From Rhinopomastus cyanomelas (lineage: Eukaryota > Chordata > Aves > Bucerotiformes > Rhinopomastidae): a stretch of 64,000 bases of DNA. A program made the position numbers and the translations under genes. Below the pieces are notes generated by a model that saw only the letters and a list, made by a program, of their open reading frames with translations, was not told where the DNA came from and made no database searches. This document shows, piece after piece, positions 14,192-29,068 of the stretch (position 1 is the stretch's first letter; each line of letters starts with the position of its first letter). The stretch covers positions 744,001-808,000 of the forward strand of contig VXBP01008597.1 in NCBI GenBank assembly GCA_013400115.1. The letters are read 5' to 3'.

Positions 14192-16497
14192 CCCCTAAAA
14201 AAGTTACTTCTTCTTTCAAGTCTTCTACCAATGAAACAGGAATTATCCAATATCAATACAAAAAGAAATTAGTTTAATCTCCTTTTCTGGAAAAGTGCAG
14301 GTTTCACAAGTTTTTGTTCATGCTGCTGGTGCGTCATTTGAAAATGGGTAGAGGACTTTCTGAACAGCACATACAGGTGGAAAGGAAATTAAGCAGCATG
14401 ATGGACTTTATGTAAAAGATGCTGTTATGCAAAATCAGAATGACCACTAATAATTTCAGCTTTAAATATAATTGCTTTGTGAAGTCATCCATACAGCCAT
14501 TTCTGAAGTACTAAAAATAGCCAAGTAGAGGGAAAGAGAATAACTAATCACTTAGAGAAGATTTCATCTCTGCAACATAAATTTATTTAAATCTAATGCA
14601 GGTGGGAAAGAGTACAAGTAACTGACAAGACTACGTAGATAGAAATGGCCATTGCTAACTAAGGCATCTCTGATTCTAATTGGAGAGCTTCTACAAGTTA
14701 TTTGGCAAGAATAAAAATTTTAAGAGCTTTCCAGTGAAGAAACCAGAAAAATCTGCAACAGCCGTATCTATGTTCTAGAGACTTTGTCTGGAATGACAGA
14801 GCTAGCTGCCAAAAAGAAGGTTTTTTTCACTTTAGGAGAATTTTCCTACTTGTTTAATGTAAAATAAGGTAGATTTATTGTGGGAAAGGGTCGTGCATTT
14901 GTAAAACAAAACAAATCCCTCACTTTTACCTATAATAAGCCTAGACCAGATGGACAGGAAATGAAAAATAAAAACCAAACAAAACAAAATTAAGGCCTTT
15001 TCTTAAAAAGTACAGGAAGGCATTTTGCCAGACATCTTTGTACTTCACCGTCTACACGAACAGAATTGTTTCCTTTTCATTTGAAACACAGGGAAACAGG
15101 ACAAATCTTTCCATGATTCACTGGAGAGCGATGATTTAGACTGCACAGAGGACATCATCTCATAATCAAAGCCCAATCTGTAGGTTAGTTCCTAGTATGG
15201 ATAACCACAGCGCTAAAAAGACAGTCTGTCCAATAAGGGAGTAAACTGAGATCCACTTCTATTTTACTGTCAAATGTTAGATGATCTACTTTCCAACCCA
15301 CCCCAAAGAGAAAAATAAAGAACTTACTTAAAAACTGTGGCAACATTTTTTGTCAACAGGGTAAGAATTTGAGGTGGAGACCACATACCAAACTCATCTT
15401 TTTTTGAACAATGAGTAGATGCTACAAAAGTTTTTCAGCACTGCGTTACCATCAATAGATGGTGAGATGCAAAATTTGGGGAAAATTCAGAAATAACAGT
15501 TTGTTATTTGGGCACAACAAATGACTTTTAACAAGGCATGTAAAAAAATTAAAAGTTATAAAACTTATGTTCACCACATACTGATTCCCAGGTACCTTTT
15601 TAATAATGAACCAAAGAAGGAGGTTTTTTTACCTGCAAGGAGATAGGCTTGTCACATCAGGTCACACAGTAGGGAATGGCTGTAATACTGAGCTCCTTAG
15701 AATAAAAGGATGCCACCTAGAAAGGATAAGGCTGGATGCCAGGAACAGTAAGTCCTGCAGACGCTCACGATGGCAAACAGGTCCACTGTTAAAGTGGGTG
15801 GATTAACGCTGTACCAGACAGTCAAATCGGGTGACTGTACCCTATTCATTCATATTCATGACAGCAGAAAAATGAACTAAAGGTAAAGCTGAGCAGAGAG
15901 GAATGACCCAATATGGACAGATATTTCTGAACAGCCCCAGATGAGCATCACTTGGTAAACTAGGCCCAGTTTCCAGCGCCACACAGATTCTGTGATATAG
16001 TGTCATTGCTGCATCCAGCCCTGCTGCAAGTGCAGTTAACAAACTAGATGGAGAGAGGCATTGCTAACGAAGTATTCTTTCATGGCACAGGGGCATGAGA
16101 GAAAGCACTGGATGCCACGGACAAGCCACTGAGATTTGTAAACATCGGGCACCCTCACTGTTAACTTCTAGAGTGTGTAAATAACGAATCATTTAGAAAA
16201 AAATATAGTCACTAAAAATGTATGAGCTGTGAAGACACAAAGTGTTTCATTGATTTATTGAAGGATCTAATTTGAACTAATCAAAACATAAGTTGATCTA
16301 AGCTGTCCCTGTTTTCAGTAGGGGGCTGGACAAGAGGATTTCAAGATGTCTTGTAACCTAAATTAATTCACAATTGTAACAAAATCTCCAAATCCCAAAA
16401 TTGAACAACCAAAGAAACCTCTCAAATAAAAAAAAAATGATAAAATTAATAATGATGATTGCTAATAATAGCCATAATCATAGCCACTAAAGAACAA

Positions 16498-16513
16498 ACA
16501 CACACACACACAC
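16498..16513. repeat. (CA)n microsatellite
   Basis: Eight uninterrupted CA units. Confidence 0.9.
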
Positions 16514-18734
16514 ATCATAATTCAAGGCTTTGAATATTTTAGTTGGTATTTCAGGCAGAATCAATAAAGAGATAATTTTACTCTGGATTCTTCCTGACAG
16601 CAAAGACCTTCCTAAAAGGCCCCATACTGGGAAGTTCCAAGAATTGGCTGATCAGTCTCAGCAAAATGGTCCCATCTAATGACAACCTTTTCAGTACCAC
16701 CACACTTACCAAGGCTGGGGTGAATTCCCCAAGTCCTAGTTCTTCATCAAAGCTAAAATGACTTTTTCCTTTTGTGGAATTACACTTCAAGTGCATTTGA
16801 GAAAGAGGAATATGATTATTATTAAGTGTTCTCCCAGATATGGAAGCTGTTTTTTAAGTGAACTTGCTGCCTATTTAGTTGGTCCATTATTTCAGTTCAT
16901 TCAGCTGGCTCCATTTTTGGACTTCAACCTTGGCAATGTTAGAAATGTAATAGATGTAAATGAAGCGCAAAGTCTCATGATTTACTTGCATTTTCTGAAT
17001 TTGAATGGTTTTGAATGTAAGATAAAGAGATGTGACCATTAATAATCCTGTCGGTTCTCTGTAATACCAAAAGCAAGAGGAAATGTAAAGAGAAATTCTG
17101 AAGTATTTGATATACTTCTACGGGTACCACTCCAGGCCACATTCATAAATACCACCAGCCACTGACAACAGCATTTCAAAACAACCTTTTAATAGCAGCT
17201 CACATCCCCTTGTAAAAGGTCTTTTGGAAAAAGCTCAAAAGAACTGGCTCCCCACCAAGAAGCAAATGGTGTAACATGGCATTTAAGATCTAATACAATA
17301 GATAAAATTGTAATGAAATGAGTATTTGTTTAGGATGAATTCCTCATTGTGTGTGTATTTAATGACAACCATACCTGTCTGTACTATGCAATGATGCATT
17401 AAAACATATTAAATATAGCACACAATTTAATAGTTTTAGACTGTCATTGATTCTAAAGTGTAGAAAGTCACCAAAAGGCAAAAGCCTGAAGATGTTGATA
17501 CAACGGTGTCTTCAGCTTGGCAGATAAACTATAGAGTTATAGTAAGGAGGGATAGAAAAGGTTTTCTACAATATATTTACAGGTCTTCTGGCTTAGTTAA
17601 GCAAAGAATCTTTATGGAACAGTGTAAGTTGCTTTGACTGAAGAAGATGGCTTTATTTAGTTCTTGGTTTATACTTATTTGTGCACTCTTCTTCCCCTTC
17701 TTTTTTTTCATAGTATGTGGGGAGAATAATTTAGAAACCAAGGTGTTTGACAACTGTTTTTCAAATTTTAAATATATGTTTTTGGAAGAGATACACTACA
17801 AACTTTCCTTTGCCCATCCACCTTTGACACCTATCCTGGGAGACTGGTGGGAAATCAATAAACCCAGGACATTAAGAAACCAAATATACAGTGCAATATG
17901 TCCTGCACCTAATCATAGAGCAAACAAAACTAGTCAATAAAATTTGGGGAAACTTGTCACATGATTAACATTTTAATTTAGGTGGGAAAAAGGACCCAAA
18001 ATATAAAAAATTTGGAAAATAGAAATATTTCCCAAGTGAAAAACTCCAGTCTGAAAAAATCAACAGTAAAAAGGCACTGACATTGCAACAGTTCTGCTTG
18101 AATAAGATTATTCACTAAATTTCACCCGTTCAACTGCTGTTACACTTAATTAAAAAATCTTTCACCCACTCTAGAGTGTCTTCTGTTTTCTAGTTTGGGA
18201 AAGGAAGCAGGGCAGTCTTGGATGTTTGCTGGCAACGTGAAAGACTGAGAAACTGATGTGTTGTCGCTGGAAGATGGTAAAAATACCAAGTCCTACAGTG
18301 TTCAACAAGAGCTGGGGAAAAAAAACCCAGATGTAGCACAAAAGACCTGTAGCTGAAAAATTGATAACTGGACTTAATTTTGCTTTCAGTCTTAAATGAG
18401 TTGCCTTGATCTTCTGGGATTCAAAGGGTAAGCATATCCCTGGTGGAAAAAGCTTGTTGTAACTTAAAGATTTGATAACTACTGGTATTAAATGAACCAA
18501 ACACTGAGTGGAAAGACTGCTGACTTTGGTGTTTATTCGGTGCTAAAGCATCATGCCAGGCAGCAGTGTCCATCTGACACTAGTGATGATATCACAGGAC
18601 TCCATCTGCACCTCCCCACATGCACACCGTGGCAGGAATGTCCTGTGTATAGGAGATAGTTGGAGAGTAGTTGTAGTAAATGGGATCAAGGAGGGGCAGC
18701 AGCTGGTGCCCTACAAGGAGGAGGAGGGATTGTT

Positions 18735-19070
18735 TAGCAGCAGATCAAGAGAGATGATTCAGCCCCTCTACTCTGCCCTGCTGAGACCTCATGTGGAGGA
18801 CTGTGTACAGTTCTGGAGCCCCCAGCACTAGAAGACTGTGGACTTGTTGGAGAGTATCCAGAGGAGGTCAAGAAAATTATAAGAGGGCTGGAGCACCAAT
18901 CTGATGAAGACAAGCTGAGAGACTTGGAGTTGTCCAGCCTGAAGAGAAGACTCTGTGGAGGACCTCATAACAACCTTGCAATACCTGTAAGGGGCCTATG
19001 AGAAGTCTGGGGATGACCTGTGCACAAAGGCAGAGAATGATAGGATGAGGGGTCATGGTTTCAAGCTAAA
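18735..19070 (+). mobile_element. Older CR1 LINE fragment
   Basis: The ORF2 end is recognisable: SRSREMIQPLYSALLRPHVE, then DCVQFWSP. It continues into the CR1 text encoding GLFSLE-like residues with frameshifts. There is no intact tail. Divergence is higher than in the 49133 copy. Confidence 0.85.
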
Positions 19071-19414
19071 AATGCAAACCACACTTAAACAGTTTTTGCT
19101 TATCACGATCCACTCTGAGCTTCTTCAATACCTCCAAAGTCAGATTAATGACCAATGTACACTTGAAAGTATTAGCTGTCCTTTTAGCTCTCTTTTCAGC
19201 TTAATTGCTATTACCATTGGAAGTAAAACACTATTTGAAGACAGTCCTGAGAGCAAGGAGATGTTTGGTATCCAAACGTGCTTTGGTACTCTTTTACTGT
19301 CTTAACTTGAGAAAGGCTCCTTAAAACCAACAGATTACACAGATCAGATTTTTGACACACGATACTTCCTAAAACCCCAGACTCATAACAATGATTTTCT
19401 AATGTTGCTGTTTT
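19071..19414. other. Spacer between two CR1 copies
   Basis: 344 bases of unique sequence with nothing recognised. Confidence 0.6.
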
Positions 19415-19576
19415 TAGGGTTTGGAAGGGACCTCTAAAGATCATCGAGTCCAATGCCCCTGCCACAGCAGGATCACCTAGACCAAGTCACACAGGAACAT
19501 ATCCAGGTGAGTTTTAAACCTCTCCAGAGAAGGAGACTCCACAACCCCCCTGGGCAGCCTGTTCCAGTGCTCTGAT
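19415..19576 (-). mobile_element. CR1 LINE 3' fragment
   Basis: The complement of the CR1 3' UTR is visible: GGAAGGGACCTCTAAAGATC, then ACAGCAGGATCACCTAGACC and GGGCAGCCTGTTCCAGTGCT. It belongs to the dominant subfamily but its simple tail is eroded. Confidence 0.88.
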
Positions 19577-22500
19577 ACTTAACAGTTGGTCGATTTGAAG
19601 CACTAGTGTGGCCCTAGAAGAAGAATAGTTTTGTTATTCAGATTAATGGCCATTTCCACACTAAACAAAGACCATCAGGAAGTGATTTAAGAGAAAAACA
19701 GTAACTGCAGAGAGCTGTATTGCAAGAAGTAATGATAAACCAGAAAAAAGATAATTTTTCACCTACACATATGGAAAACCAAATGAGACTTTGATCAATT
19801 GGCTGAAATCATCTGAAGACATGCAGAAAATAAATCAAACAAAAGATTACTATCAATTTTTACCATAAACTTATTTCCTTTCACCTTCCTCCCCTCACAT
19901 TTCAGTCACTTTATTGCCTGGGGCTTGAGAAGGAAGATTTATTACATTTCCTTTGTAAAACACATTGCTAAATTTAAAGGTACTCTGGCTCTGTATGTAG
20001 TTAAAGACAGACAAGCAGCTTATATTCACACTTTCACCTGTTCTCAAGGTGACTTGGGGTCATGCTGTCCTGATGGCTTCTGCTGTAGAGCCGACTGCTG
20101 GCAAGTGAGACAGGCTTTGACCCCCCCCGGTATCTTCCAATTTATCACCTGTTCGTCTTTCAGAGATGTTAGTACAAGTGATAATTCCTGACTAGATGAA
20201 ACAGCTCCATTTTCTGATCCCCGTTTACCCAAAGCAATTACAAAACTACTTTCTGGTATTATCACGTCAGTAAGGCAGATGGTAACTGGGAGTTCATCAC
20301 CATGCACCTTCTAGGAGGGCCAATGGTTGACCAGACCAGCAGCCTCTGGATAGCATCCATCAGCCTCTGGATGGCACTCACCAGGCATGATCCTGTCCTC
20401 ACCAAAAGATCAACATCCTACCTCAGATAGCCTCTCCCCTTTTCTGTCCCCAAGGAGATATCTATTGACCAGAGCTGCCCTCGTATGGGGGTATGGGGGT
20501 ACCAGGGCTGCCCCGCTTCAGGCTATTTATTGAACAACCCAAATGCAGACATACTTGCCTCTGCTGCAGCAGCAGCACTTTCTTAGGAAGAAAGGAGCTA
20601 CAAGCCACAAATCCCCCTGAAGAGGCTGCAGTGCCAGTGCAAGGAGAGCACAATTGTCCCCTCAGTGCAAAAATCGATTCCTCTCGACAGACTGCCATGG
20701 AAGTTAAACCACTTCAGCTTCCACAACACCTTTTACAAACACAGCATGAGGTGGCCAAGAAAAGATTGAGCTGTTTTCCCACCACCTCTGTTTGTGAGGA
20801 CACACTAATCTATGCCAGACAAGAAAGTTTCTCCCTGTAACTGGGCTTCTCATGATACCAGTCCTTAAATCGCCCTTGCAGTTTGGCAGAAGGTATTCAT
20901 CCCCTCCTCTTACACCTCCCAAGTGGCTGCCTACACACTCTCAATGTAATTGGAGCAGTTATGTACATTAGGTTTGCCAGCTTCATTGAGATTCATTTTT
21001 AATAACAAGATTGAAAAGGTGAAAGCAGTACAGACTTATTCTGTCACAGCCAAAGCCTTGCTCCTGATGACAAAGTTGCAGAGAACAAAAGAACTACAAC
21101 TTGTTTCATAAGATGACAGATCCTTCCCAGAGCTGTCACTTGAAACTCCTGAAACATTTTTTTTGCTGGGGGGTGGGAGGAAGAAAATAAAAGAGGGCAA
21201 CTGCGTATTCTCAGAGCTGAGACCTATAGGCAGCCTAGGGACTGCTGAACCAAATCACTTGTCTCCTGCCCAAGCAGCGTCTCCCAGCTCTCATATCCAC
21301 ATTTATTCACAGTTGACTGTGTTTCTGTTGTTGCTTTCTCCTCTGCTCAGTTAACAGGCAGGAAATCACATGGCTTTTCATTCTTTTTCAACAGCCAGGG
21401 CTACACTTGCCAAGTCTCATCTCCAGATGGTGGGATGCAAAAGCACAGGAGTGAGACCTCTCCTATCCGTGCAGCTTCTTTGATCCCACAGTATCGTCGT
21501 GCTCTTGACTGTATTTCTCCAAGCTTAAGTAGCTCCTCAGGTGGTTGCAGTGCTGTCAGAACCATCCCCATTTTTCATTAAAAACAAGCCACCAGGAATA
21601 TTTGTCACATATTTACTTTAAAAACTTTCCTTTCTCTGCTTGCTTTTGGCTCTCTACAGAAAACAACGACACTGCAGAACAAGAACTCAACAGATGGGTG
21701 TGGCATGCAACAGGAGCCTTCCAGACGACCCCCTGGATCACAGTTCTGGAAGATTTGTTTTTCTCGTACGTACAAAATTCTCCGGCACACCTCCCGCCAC
21801 GTACAGAGCAGTCAAATTCTAGATTTGTAAACTGCAAGTTGTTGTTGAGTGAAACAGAAAGGGAAAAACCCTCTTAAGTCTGAAGGTGAAAGTCAATCAT
21901 CAGAACAGATTTTTAAACACTTGGTAGTGTTTCTGCAGGTACTCTACGTTACAGATTGTCACAGTTTCTTAAGGAGAAATGTATTTTGAAGTCATTAGGT
22001 CCAACCCGTTGCCAAAAGGAAATAAAGCCCTCTATTCATGCTATTTCACTGCAGACCAAATTCTTTCATTACTTAAGATACCAAAATCATTTTCATAAGC
22101 AAAATCTCCAAGAAGTCTCCCACTGACAAGTTTTCCTGCAACTACTGAAGGTGCAATTGGAGGTTGTGTACAGACAACCAAATGCCCTCACTAGAGGGGC
22201 ATCAACACAGAGCATTCAAGACATAATTGATCAAAGATTTTCAACACTGAATCTAAATTAAAGTCAAAAGATTACCTATGTGCTTAAATCCATGCATTTT
22301 GCTAGGTCATCCATGATGGTCTCAGCAGTATGTACAATTAATTGGTTTATTTGTCCAAGAAATTTAAGGGCCTCTTTAGAGAGCTGAATGGAAGGCCTAT
22401 ATCTCAAATATGCTGATGTTTTAATTTCATTAGAAAAGAAAAAACTGTTCTGATAGCTTTAAATAATGTAAACATGAATAATTAGATATTATTTTCAGAC

Positions 22501-25500
22501 TTGTTTACTAACACATTTACACTGATTAACTATTTACTTTTCCCAAAAGTGCTCTTCATGAAGACATACTAATATAGAAAATTAGCCCAGCTTATTAAAC
22601 TAATGCATTTGTCACCATCACAGAAAAGCTCTAGATTTCTTAGGCAAATACACTGTAGAAAGCAAGAGTGTCTTTACTCTCCATGAGGAAGGAGAAGACT
22701 AAAAGAAAGGGAAGATCTAACACAAATATAATTGTATTTAATCCAATAAAACAAATGCTCTTGCCAAGATGCCTGCAGTATACAGAGCTGTAGGGGACAG
22801 GATCCGCAGAAACGAATGACCTTTCATGATCATTGTTGAAACAGGTGTAAACACATTTCTAAATTAAATATTGAAGTCTGCAAATAACCATGAATTCCAG
22901 CAGTTTTGAGACAACTGGCATGCTTGAAGCACAATGCATCTTTAGGGTTGTGTAGAATGAGACCTAACTCAGTGTAAAGTAATGTGAAGAATAAAACTTA
23001 TCTATCAGAACCTTGTAACATTCTATGTCAGGTTTCCTCAGTTGCCAAAGAGAATTTTAAACACTATGCCTGACAAAACCAGAGGAAGCTTTCTTTCTCC
23101 AAGATGAATCATTCCTTTCATATACATGATAGTCATGAAGATATTTTAGATTAAATCAATAAAAAGAAAAAACACGCTTGATTACTCTAGCTGGAGTAAA
23201 TGAGGGGAATACATTCTACAGAAACTCAGCAGACCCTGTCAAATTCAAAAGACCTGTGTGGCAAATCTTACAGTACTTTCCACAGCTAAAGAAGGAAGAT
23301 GAGACTGTCTATGCACACAGGAAGAAATGAAAAAATGGTGTCACTCTCAGATACCATTCTGTTCAGCAGCAGTATCACCTGATCAGGAAATATACTGAAA
23401 CTTAATAAATTGAAGTTATACCGAGATGTAAATTTACTAAACACTGATTAAGGCCTTATTGATAATAATTGAAAATACAAATTCCTTATTGAAAGGCCAA
23501 ACTATGTACCTTACCAATGAGGCTTAACTGTAGGAGAATATTTATATTTCTTCAGAGTTGTGTTTACTTTTCCTTTAGTATTCAGTTAGCAAGTTGCTCT
23601 AAAGAAAAGTGAATAGTGAGTTCATGATCTAAGAGCAGCACCTCTGTGCTCTTGACACTGCAGACAACAGAAAGACTGCATCTTAAAATATACTAAACCG
23701 CTTCAGTCCTGCATCTACTACTTAGTTCTTCTCTGCTAAGCCCATGCAATGAGAACTTCAGGGGGCTGTTTCTGTGAAGATACTGTTATCTGATGTGATT
23801 CTGAAGAGTCTTAGAAGCTGTTTCACTGAAGCTTACATCAGTCAATCTGCAGATTTTTATACAAAGCTGGTTTTATTCTGGTTCAGCTTTTAAATATTTA
23901 CTGCCCAATGCATATACCTGAGCTCAGGAATATCTTGACTGACAGAGTTGCAGGAATATTTTTAATAAAAACATCTAACGTGCCACAAAATTCAAGGTTG
24001 GTAAATCATATTGAGACAGCATTTCTGGTCTAAGAGCCCAAAGAGTGCAGACATGTATGAATAAGTTTGCTGAAATAATGAGACTGTGCTGGATGTCTGT
24101 ATGTTTACAAATGCAGAGGCATTATTTCTACAAATGGCCAATTTTAGCCACTGCTTTATTGACAGAAATTTCCACATGTTCTTTGAAGTAATTGGCCTTT
24201 AAACTTGATGCATATCCAAAAAGCTGTTAAGCAATGAATCCTTTTGCTATAGATTCCATTTGCATGTTCTGGCCTTACAGAAAAACCTTGTTTCAGCAAA
24301 ATGGGTTCTTATTTTGCTGAAATAAGTATATTACTGTGTTTTAAAGATTAATATCCATATTTTGCAGTTTTCTCCTTTCTTTCACCTAAAAAGTAAAATA
24401 TAGAGCAGAAGATAAAATAGAAGAATTTGAAAAAAACCCATGTGGCTATCTATTGCAATCAGAACTCAGAATAAAGTATTAACAGATATACAACCTTTTC
24501 ATCTAAAGCCTGGTTTCCACGGTGACCAGCACATCCTCTGATGGTTTGTTTTGTTTTTTAAAGACCTTGCTGTTTAGTGCCACCCATCTCCATAATTAGG
24601 ATGTAAAATAAGCTCAGAGAAACATTATTTCCTTTTTTTTAATCCCTTCAATATCTTAACTAAGTTCAAGATCTTAACTTAGATGCCCACACAGAATCAA
24701 TACAATGCATGGTGCATTAACTAAAGTAATGTGATCTCATTATGAAAATTCACCCATCCAGCGCAGTTACTAACAGCTACTCTGATGAAAATGTTCATCA
24801 AAGACTTCTTTAAAGCCCTCTGGATGACGATGACAATGACAAGCAGGTGAACCATTGTTCAAGCTCTTCATGTTCCAGCCTTAAGTTGTGTAGGAACATA
24901 ACCTAAAAATTTGGTGTGTTGTGACAGACTGAGAGACTTGTAGCCAATTGCTGAAGCATGTTGTCACTGGTAACAGCCAGAGGTCGTAATTTCTGGTGAT
25001 CTTTATCATCATTCAGTAATAACTTGTTCCTTAATCCTCTAAGCTAAACAAACACATCCTCTTAGCAATGAGAGATTCCAACCAGCTAACCAGCTGTAGC
25101 TTAAACCAAGTGGAGTCCATTGTTTCCTACCTATACCAACACAGCTGCTTTTCACGTTTGCTATTTCTGCAAGGCTCATACAGTCACTTCACCAAGTACC
25201 TCTCACAATATTCTGCATGAAGAAAGATGCAAAAATGTGCCTCTCTTGCATAAGAGGACCAGATCACTGAACCACTTGCCTGCTTTTCTTGTCCCTACAG
25301 TGCCAGTTGTAACAACAGACACAATTCCCAGGTTATTTAATCTTTCAAGTAGTTTTTCCAGCAACTAGTGAAAATCACCAGTAAGCCCTAATCATATGGA
25401 TTTACACAGTGCTCAAAATTTATACAGTATAGACTCAGCCTGTTCCTCACAGTAAACTACATCCTCTATTCAGCTGTCCAGCACTCTCAACATCTAATTC

Positions 25501-27332
25501 AGATCCACATCCTATTTTTAACAATGACTCATTTAATTTCATCTGCACTCTCTTGCGGTCTTGGTTCAAGTCCATTACATAACTCAACGCAGCAACACAT
25601 ACAGTTGAATTCTGCTGTAGCTTCATGGCCTTTTACTCATTTGTAACAGATTATGTTTACTAATACAGGTTCTAAACTATCAGATCTACTAACAACAGAA
25701 TAGATAGTATTTTGTTTAATATGCTATCCTGCAGATTACCTAGAAGGATCTGATCTTGGCTCTGACTCTATCGAACACTACCATTGCAATGATGTAGAAT
25801 AGTTGGATAATGGCTCCACCATTCTGTTTCTTCCTTCCTCTCCTACCATCCACAGAAAGGCATAGTGGAGTATCTAAGAGAAAAAATATGTTATAAAATC
25901 CTACTTTAAGTGCAGCACGTTCTTACGTATGGAGCTGCACTTATGTCCTCCCTTCCCTCACAAACTTAATTTCCAATAACTTATTTTCACTTTGCAATAT
26001 TTTAACATAAAGACTGAATTTTTTCAAGGAAGTGCATTTTTGGCAAAAGAGAAAGAAGTACTCAAAAGAAGTATTCAAAAGAAATACGAAAGAAGCACGT
26101 AGGTGTTTGTTCATGGGGTATGTTTGCAGTTTTGAGTCCTGACACTAAACAAAAGATGAGTTGGCTTTAATAACTTGTGATTTTTCAAAACAGCAGTTAC
26201 TTCTGTAACCCCAGAGTGCAATCTGGAATAAACAGTTTTTCTTCTTAGTTTTTCTTATGCAGACACCAGGGAGTAAGCCCCCATTCCAGGGGATTTTTGT
26301 AGCTGTATTTCAAGGATAGATGGGAAACAAGAGGGTACTAAACAGTGTAGAGAGAGCTGCTGTGCAACTGCAAAATATGGCTTGCTCTACAAGCACAGAA
26401 ATACCAACGAAAATGCACAGACTGACAGGGGACATCAGGGGGTGTTTCTAAATACATGTAAACAAGTTGTGCTCCGTTTGAATAAAAGTTTTGTTCACCC
26501 CACGTTAGATTACCTTATAGTGCAGAAAAGTGAGTCCTTCTATTGATTCCAACACAGTTTACACAAAATCCTGAATTTCAAACTAAAATTCAAAGGGGCT
26601 TTTTTGCTCTGGCAGTTAGGATTCACCTAGTAGCATGTCAGTAGTCTTAGGACTTCTGTCTGAGGTTTCCTCTCCTCATAAATGCTTCTCAATCAGAAGA
26701 CATTGCTTACAAGTTGGGACAATGTGCTTCACCCCACCCACCCAAAAACATGGCTCTTATCTCGTGTGTCTGCTTCTGAGACAACAAATAACGATGCCTC
26801 AAGATGTGATGATTGCATCCTGCTCACTATGTTATTCAGGGGAAGCAGAAAACAACACAAGAGCCAAGAGTTAACTTGAGTAATGAGCTCAAGTGCAGGG
26901 TTAGTATGTAAATATGACTATGAGTCAATCATCTTAACCCCATGAATAGTGGGCAGCCCAAAAGCCCTTAGCTCTCCTGCGTGGCAGCTGCCAGCACACT
27001 AGGATCTCCCCTTGGTCAAGGGGACTCCTCCAGGCTGAGGGATTCCTTGCCACAACAGTTCATCAGTAAGTGCCTAAGAAAAGGCAAAAGCTTCATTAAG
27101 GTTATATTTAAAGTTAATGATGCATACATAATCTTTTAAACTGGATGGCCTCCTGATAGCTTTGTCTGACTCTGTCCTCCGTGAAGTAAACAATCTGGTA
27201 CACCTCGCTATTGAATCTTGTCAAAAGGCTTAAACTTTGTTCTATCACTGTTCTATATAAAAAAAGTATATTGTTACTTCTCTGTTGTGCATGCAGCATA
27301 TAACTCTATCCTTGACAGATGTAAACGCTATG
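19577..27332. other. Intergenic unique sequence
   Basis: 7.8 kb without a recognised exon or CR1. It includes a GC-richer patch at 20330-20900 with overlapping open frames on both strands and no known motif, and a weak 14-bp direct repeat at 26050-26098 (AAAGAAGTA-type units). Confidence 0.6.
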
Positions 27333-27543
27333 AAAAAATTCTTTCCTGTAAGGGTAGAGAGAGGCTGGAACAAGTTGCCCAAGAAAGTTGTGGCTGCTCG
27401 ATTCCTGGAAGAGTTCAAGGCCAGGTTGGATGGTGCCTTGAGTAGTCTGATCTATTGAAGGTGTCCCTGACTATGCAGGGGAGTTGCAACCAGATGATCT
27501 CTCTTTAAGGTCTCTTCCAACTCTATCCGTTCTATGATTCTAT
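27333..27543 (+). mobile_element. CR1 LINE 3' fragment, older subfamily
   Basis: Recognisable text includes GAGGCTGGAACAAGTTGCCC, then TTCAAGGCCAGGTTGGATGG and the tail TTCTATGATTCTATAAT. The wording differs from the dominant subfamily. Confidence 0.87.
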
Positions 27544-29068
27544 AATCTACCGGACACTAGATCATCATGTGCCAAATAAGGCCCTGCTTCCCTGTTATAG
27601 ATACAGAGGTGCACAGCTGGAAGCCAGTCACACACCAGCTCTCTGGAGTGTGGTTATCATTCCCAGCTATCCTAATCAGCCAGATCAGCAACCTACTACC
27701 TCCATAGTCTCGTGAACACCCATCCTGACTAAGTAAAAGTCAGAGGCAACACCATGGTCTTAATGGTCTCTTTTTTAAACTTTTAATTTCCTGAAGCTTC
27801 AGGAAAGCATCTTGCCAGTGAGCCAGAGGTGAAATAAGCTTCTCTTGCAGCAGCTAGCATGACAAGCAAAGCCACAAAGAGATTCTTCCAGCTATCTCCT
27901 CCTCAGAGCTGAGCAGAAGCCAGCTGAGGGCAATCAGACATACATATCTGAAACTGCCTCTTTCCTGGGAACCGTATAAATGAATAAAATAATAGCTAGA
28001 AAAGGGAGGACAAATTCACAGTATGTACAGAGAGGGAAAAGAATGACAGAAAAAACAAGGAAAACAAGAGTTTTTAAGAGGTATGCAATGACTATTATGG
28101 GAATGATTAAAGAAGTGTAAAAATGCAAGGAAAAAATAAGCAAAGAGGAAGAAATACAATAGGTAACAGCAGACACCATTGCCTGTTTTCCAAATTGTCA
28201 TCTCCAAGCTTTTTTCTGAAAGTTTATTATCCTTCTTTTAATGGGGGGATGATAGGAAACAAAACAAGTTAACTTAAACTGAGTTTTAAAGTCAGAGGGA
28301 TTAAACTAAGGGCTACATTTGAGCTGTTGTGCTTCGTTCATTACATTTTAATGATAGGTCTCTTGCTCTCTGTCTCATGTCCTCTGACATGCCATTTCTC
28401 TTTCAAAGGACCAAGACTTTATGATCCATATAAAATTTATTTATGGTTTTCTTGCATTAGGCTTTTTTTTCCACTTTATCATGACTATCAAAAGGAGATT
28501 TGAAGGTTGTTCTTTTTTTAAATAAGCTTTTGTAACATAAGGATATATCGGCTTTCAAAAGTTACTTATGGCTACTAAACCCCTTCAAGGTTTAACTATG
28601 CTATATTCTCTAATAAGCCACACAATAAAAAATATTGTCTTTGCAAATATTTAATTTCTGTGGAGGTAAGTGTTGGGGAATGTCGTATTTTGAGCCTGTA
28701 AATTTAACAAGAGGATATAAAATAATTTAATGCTGGTCTTCTTTTACACACTAGCATATTGGTTATAAAATACACACGATAACTACAGTGTCTGCAAAGA
28801 AAGCTGTCATGTCACTGAGACAGCTATAAGGCTGCAATTGGAAGAGATGTAGACACACACATATGTAGAACAGTTCGTCTGTTACTGACCATAACTCCAT
28901 CCTAACCCTTTTCTGCATTAACTGACTACCATATAAATCCTGAACGTTACCCAGAGAACAGAAGTCTCTGTGAAACCTGATATTCAGATCCATTCTTGTT
29001 GCAGCAACTGTAGTCAATGACCATTCAAGAAATATATATTAAAGAAAGACCACCTGAGTTTAAGTTTC
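27544..29068. other. Intergenic unique sequence
   Basis: AT-rich, with no exon or repeat recognised. Confidence 0.6.

Larger units (their letters stand above)
12466..18734. other. Intergenic, very AT-rich
   Basis: No exon or mobile element is recognised. It has simple repeats (TAA)n at 14173-14191 and (CA)n at 16498-16513. Long AT-rich unique stretches such as 13500-14600 could hold conserved non-coding elements, but only alignment can show it. Confidence 0.6.

Noticed and set aside
17647..17940. 97-codon frame with a hydrophobic, signal-like start
   Set aside because: The hydrophobic start comes from a T-rich run (TTCTTTTTTTTC), and the rest has no family resemblance.
20493..20840. 115-codon plus-strand frame
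   Set aside because: No recognised domain; minus-strand frames overlap it in the same GC-richer patch.
21545..21877. 110-codon frame with an exon-like acceptor (CTCTCTACAG) inside
   Set aside because: No recognisable protein, other frames are open on both strands, and no clear donor is present.
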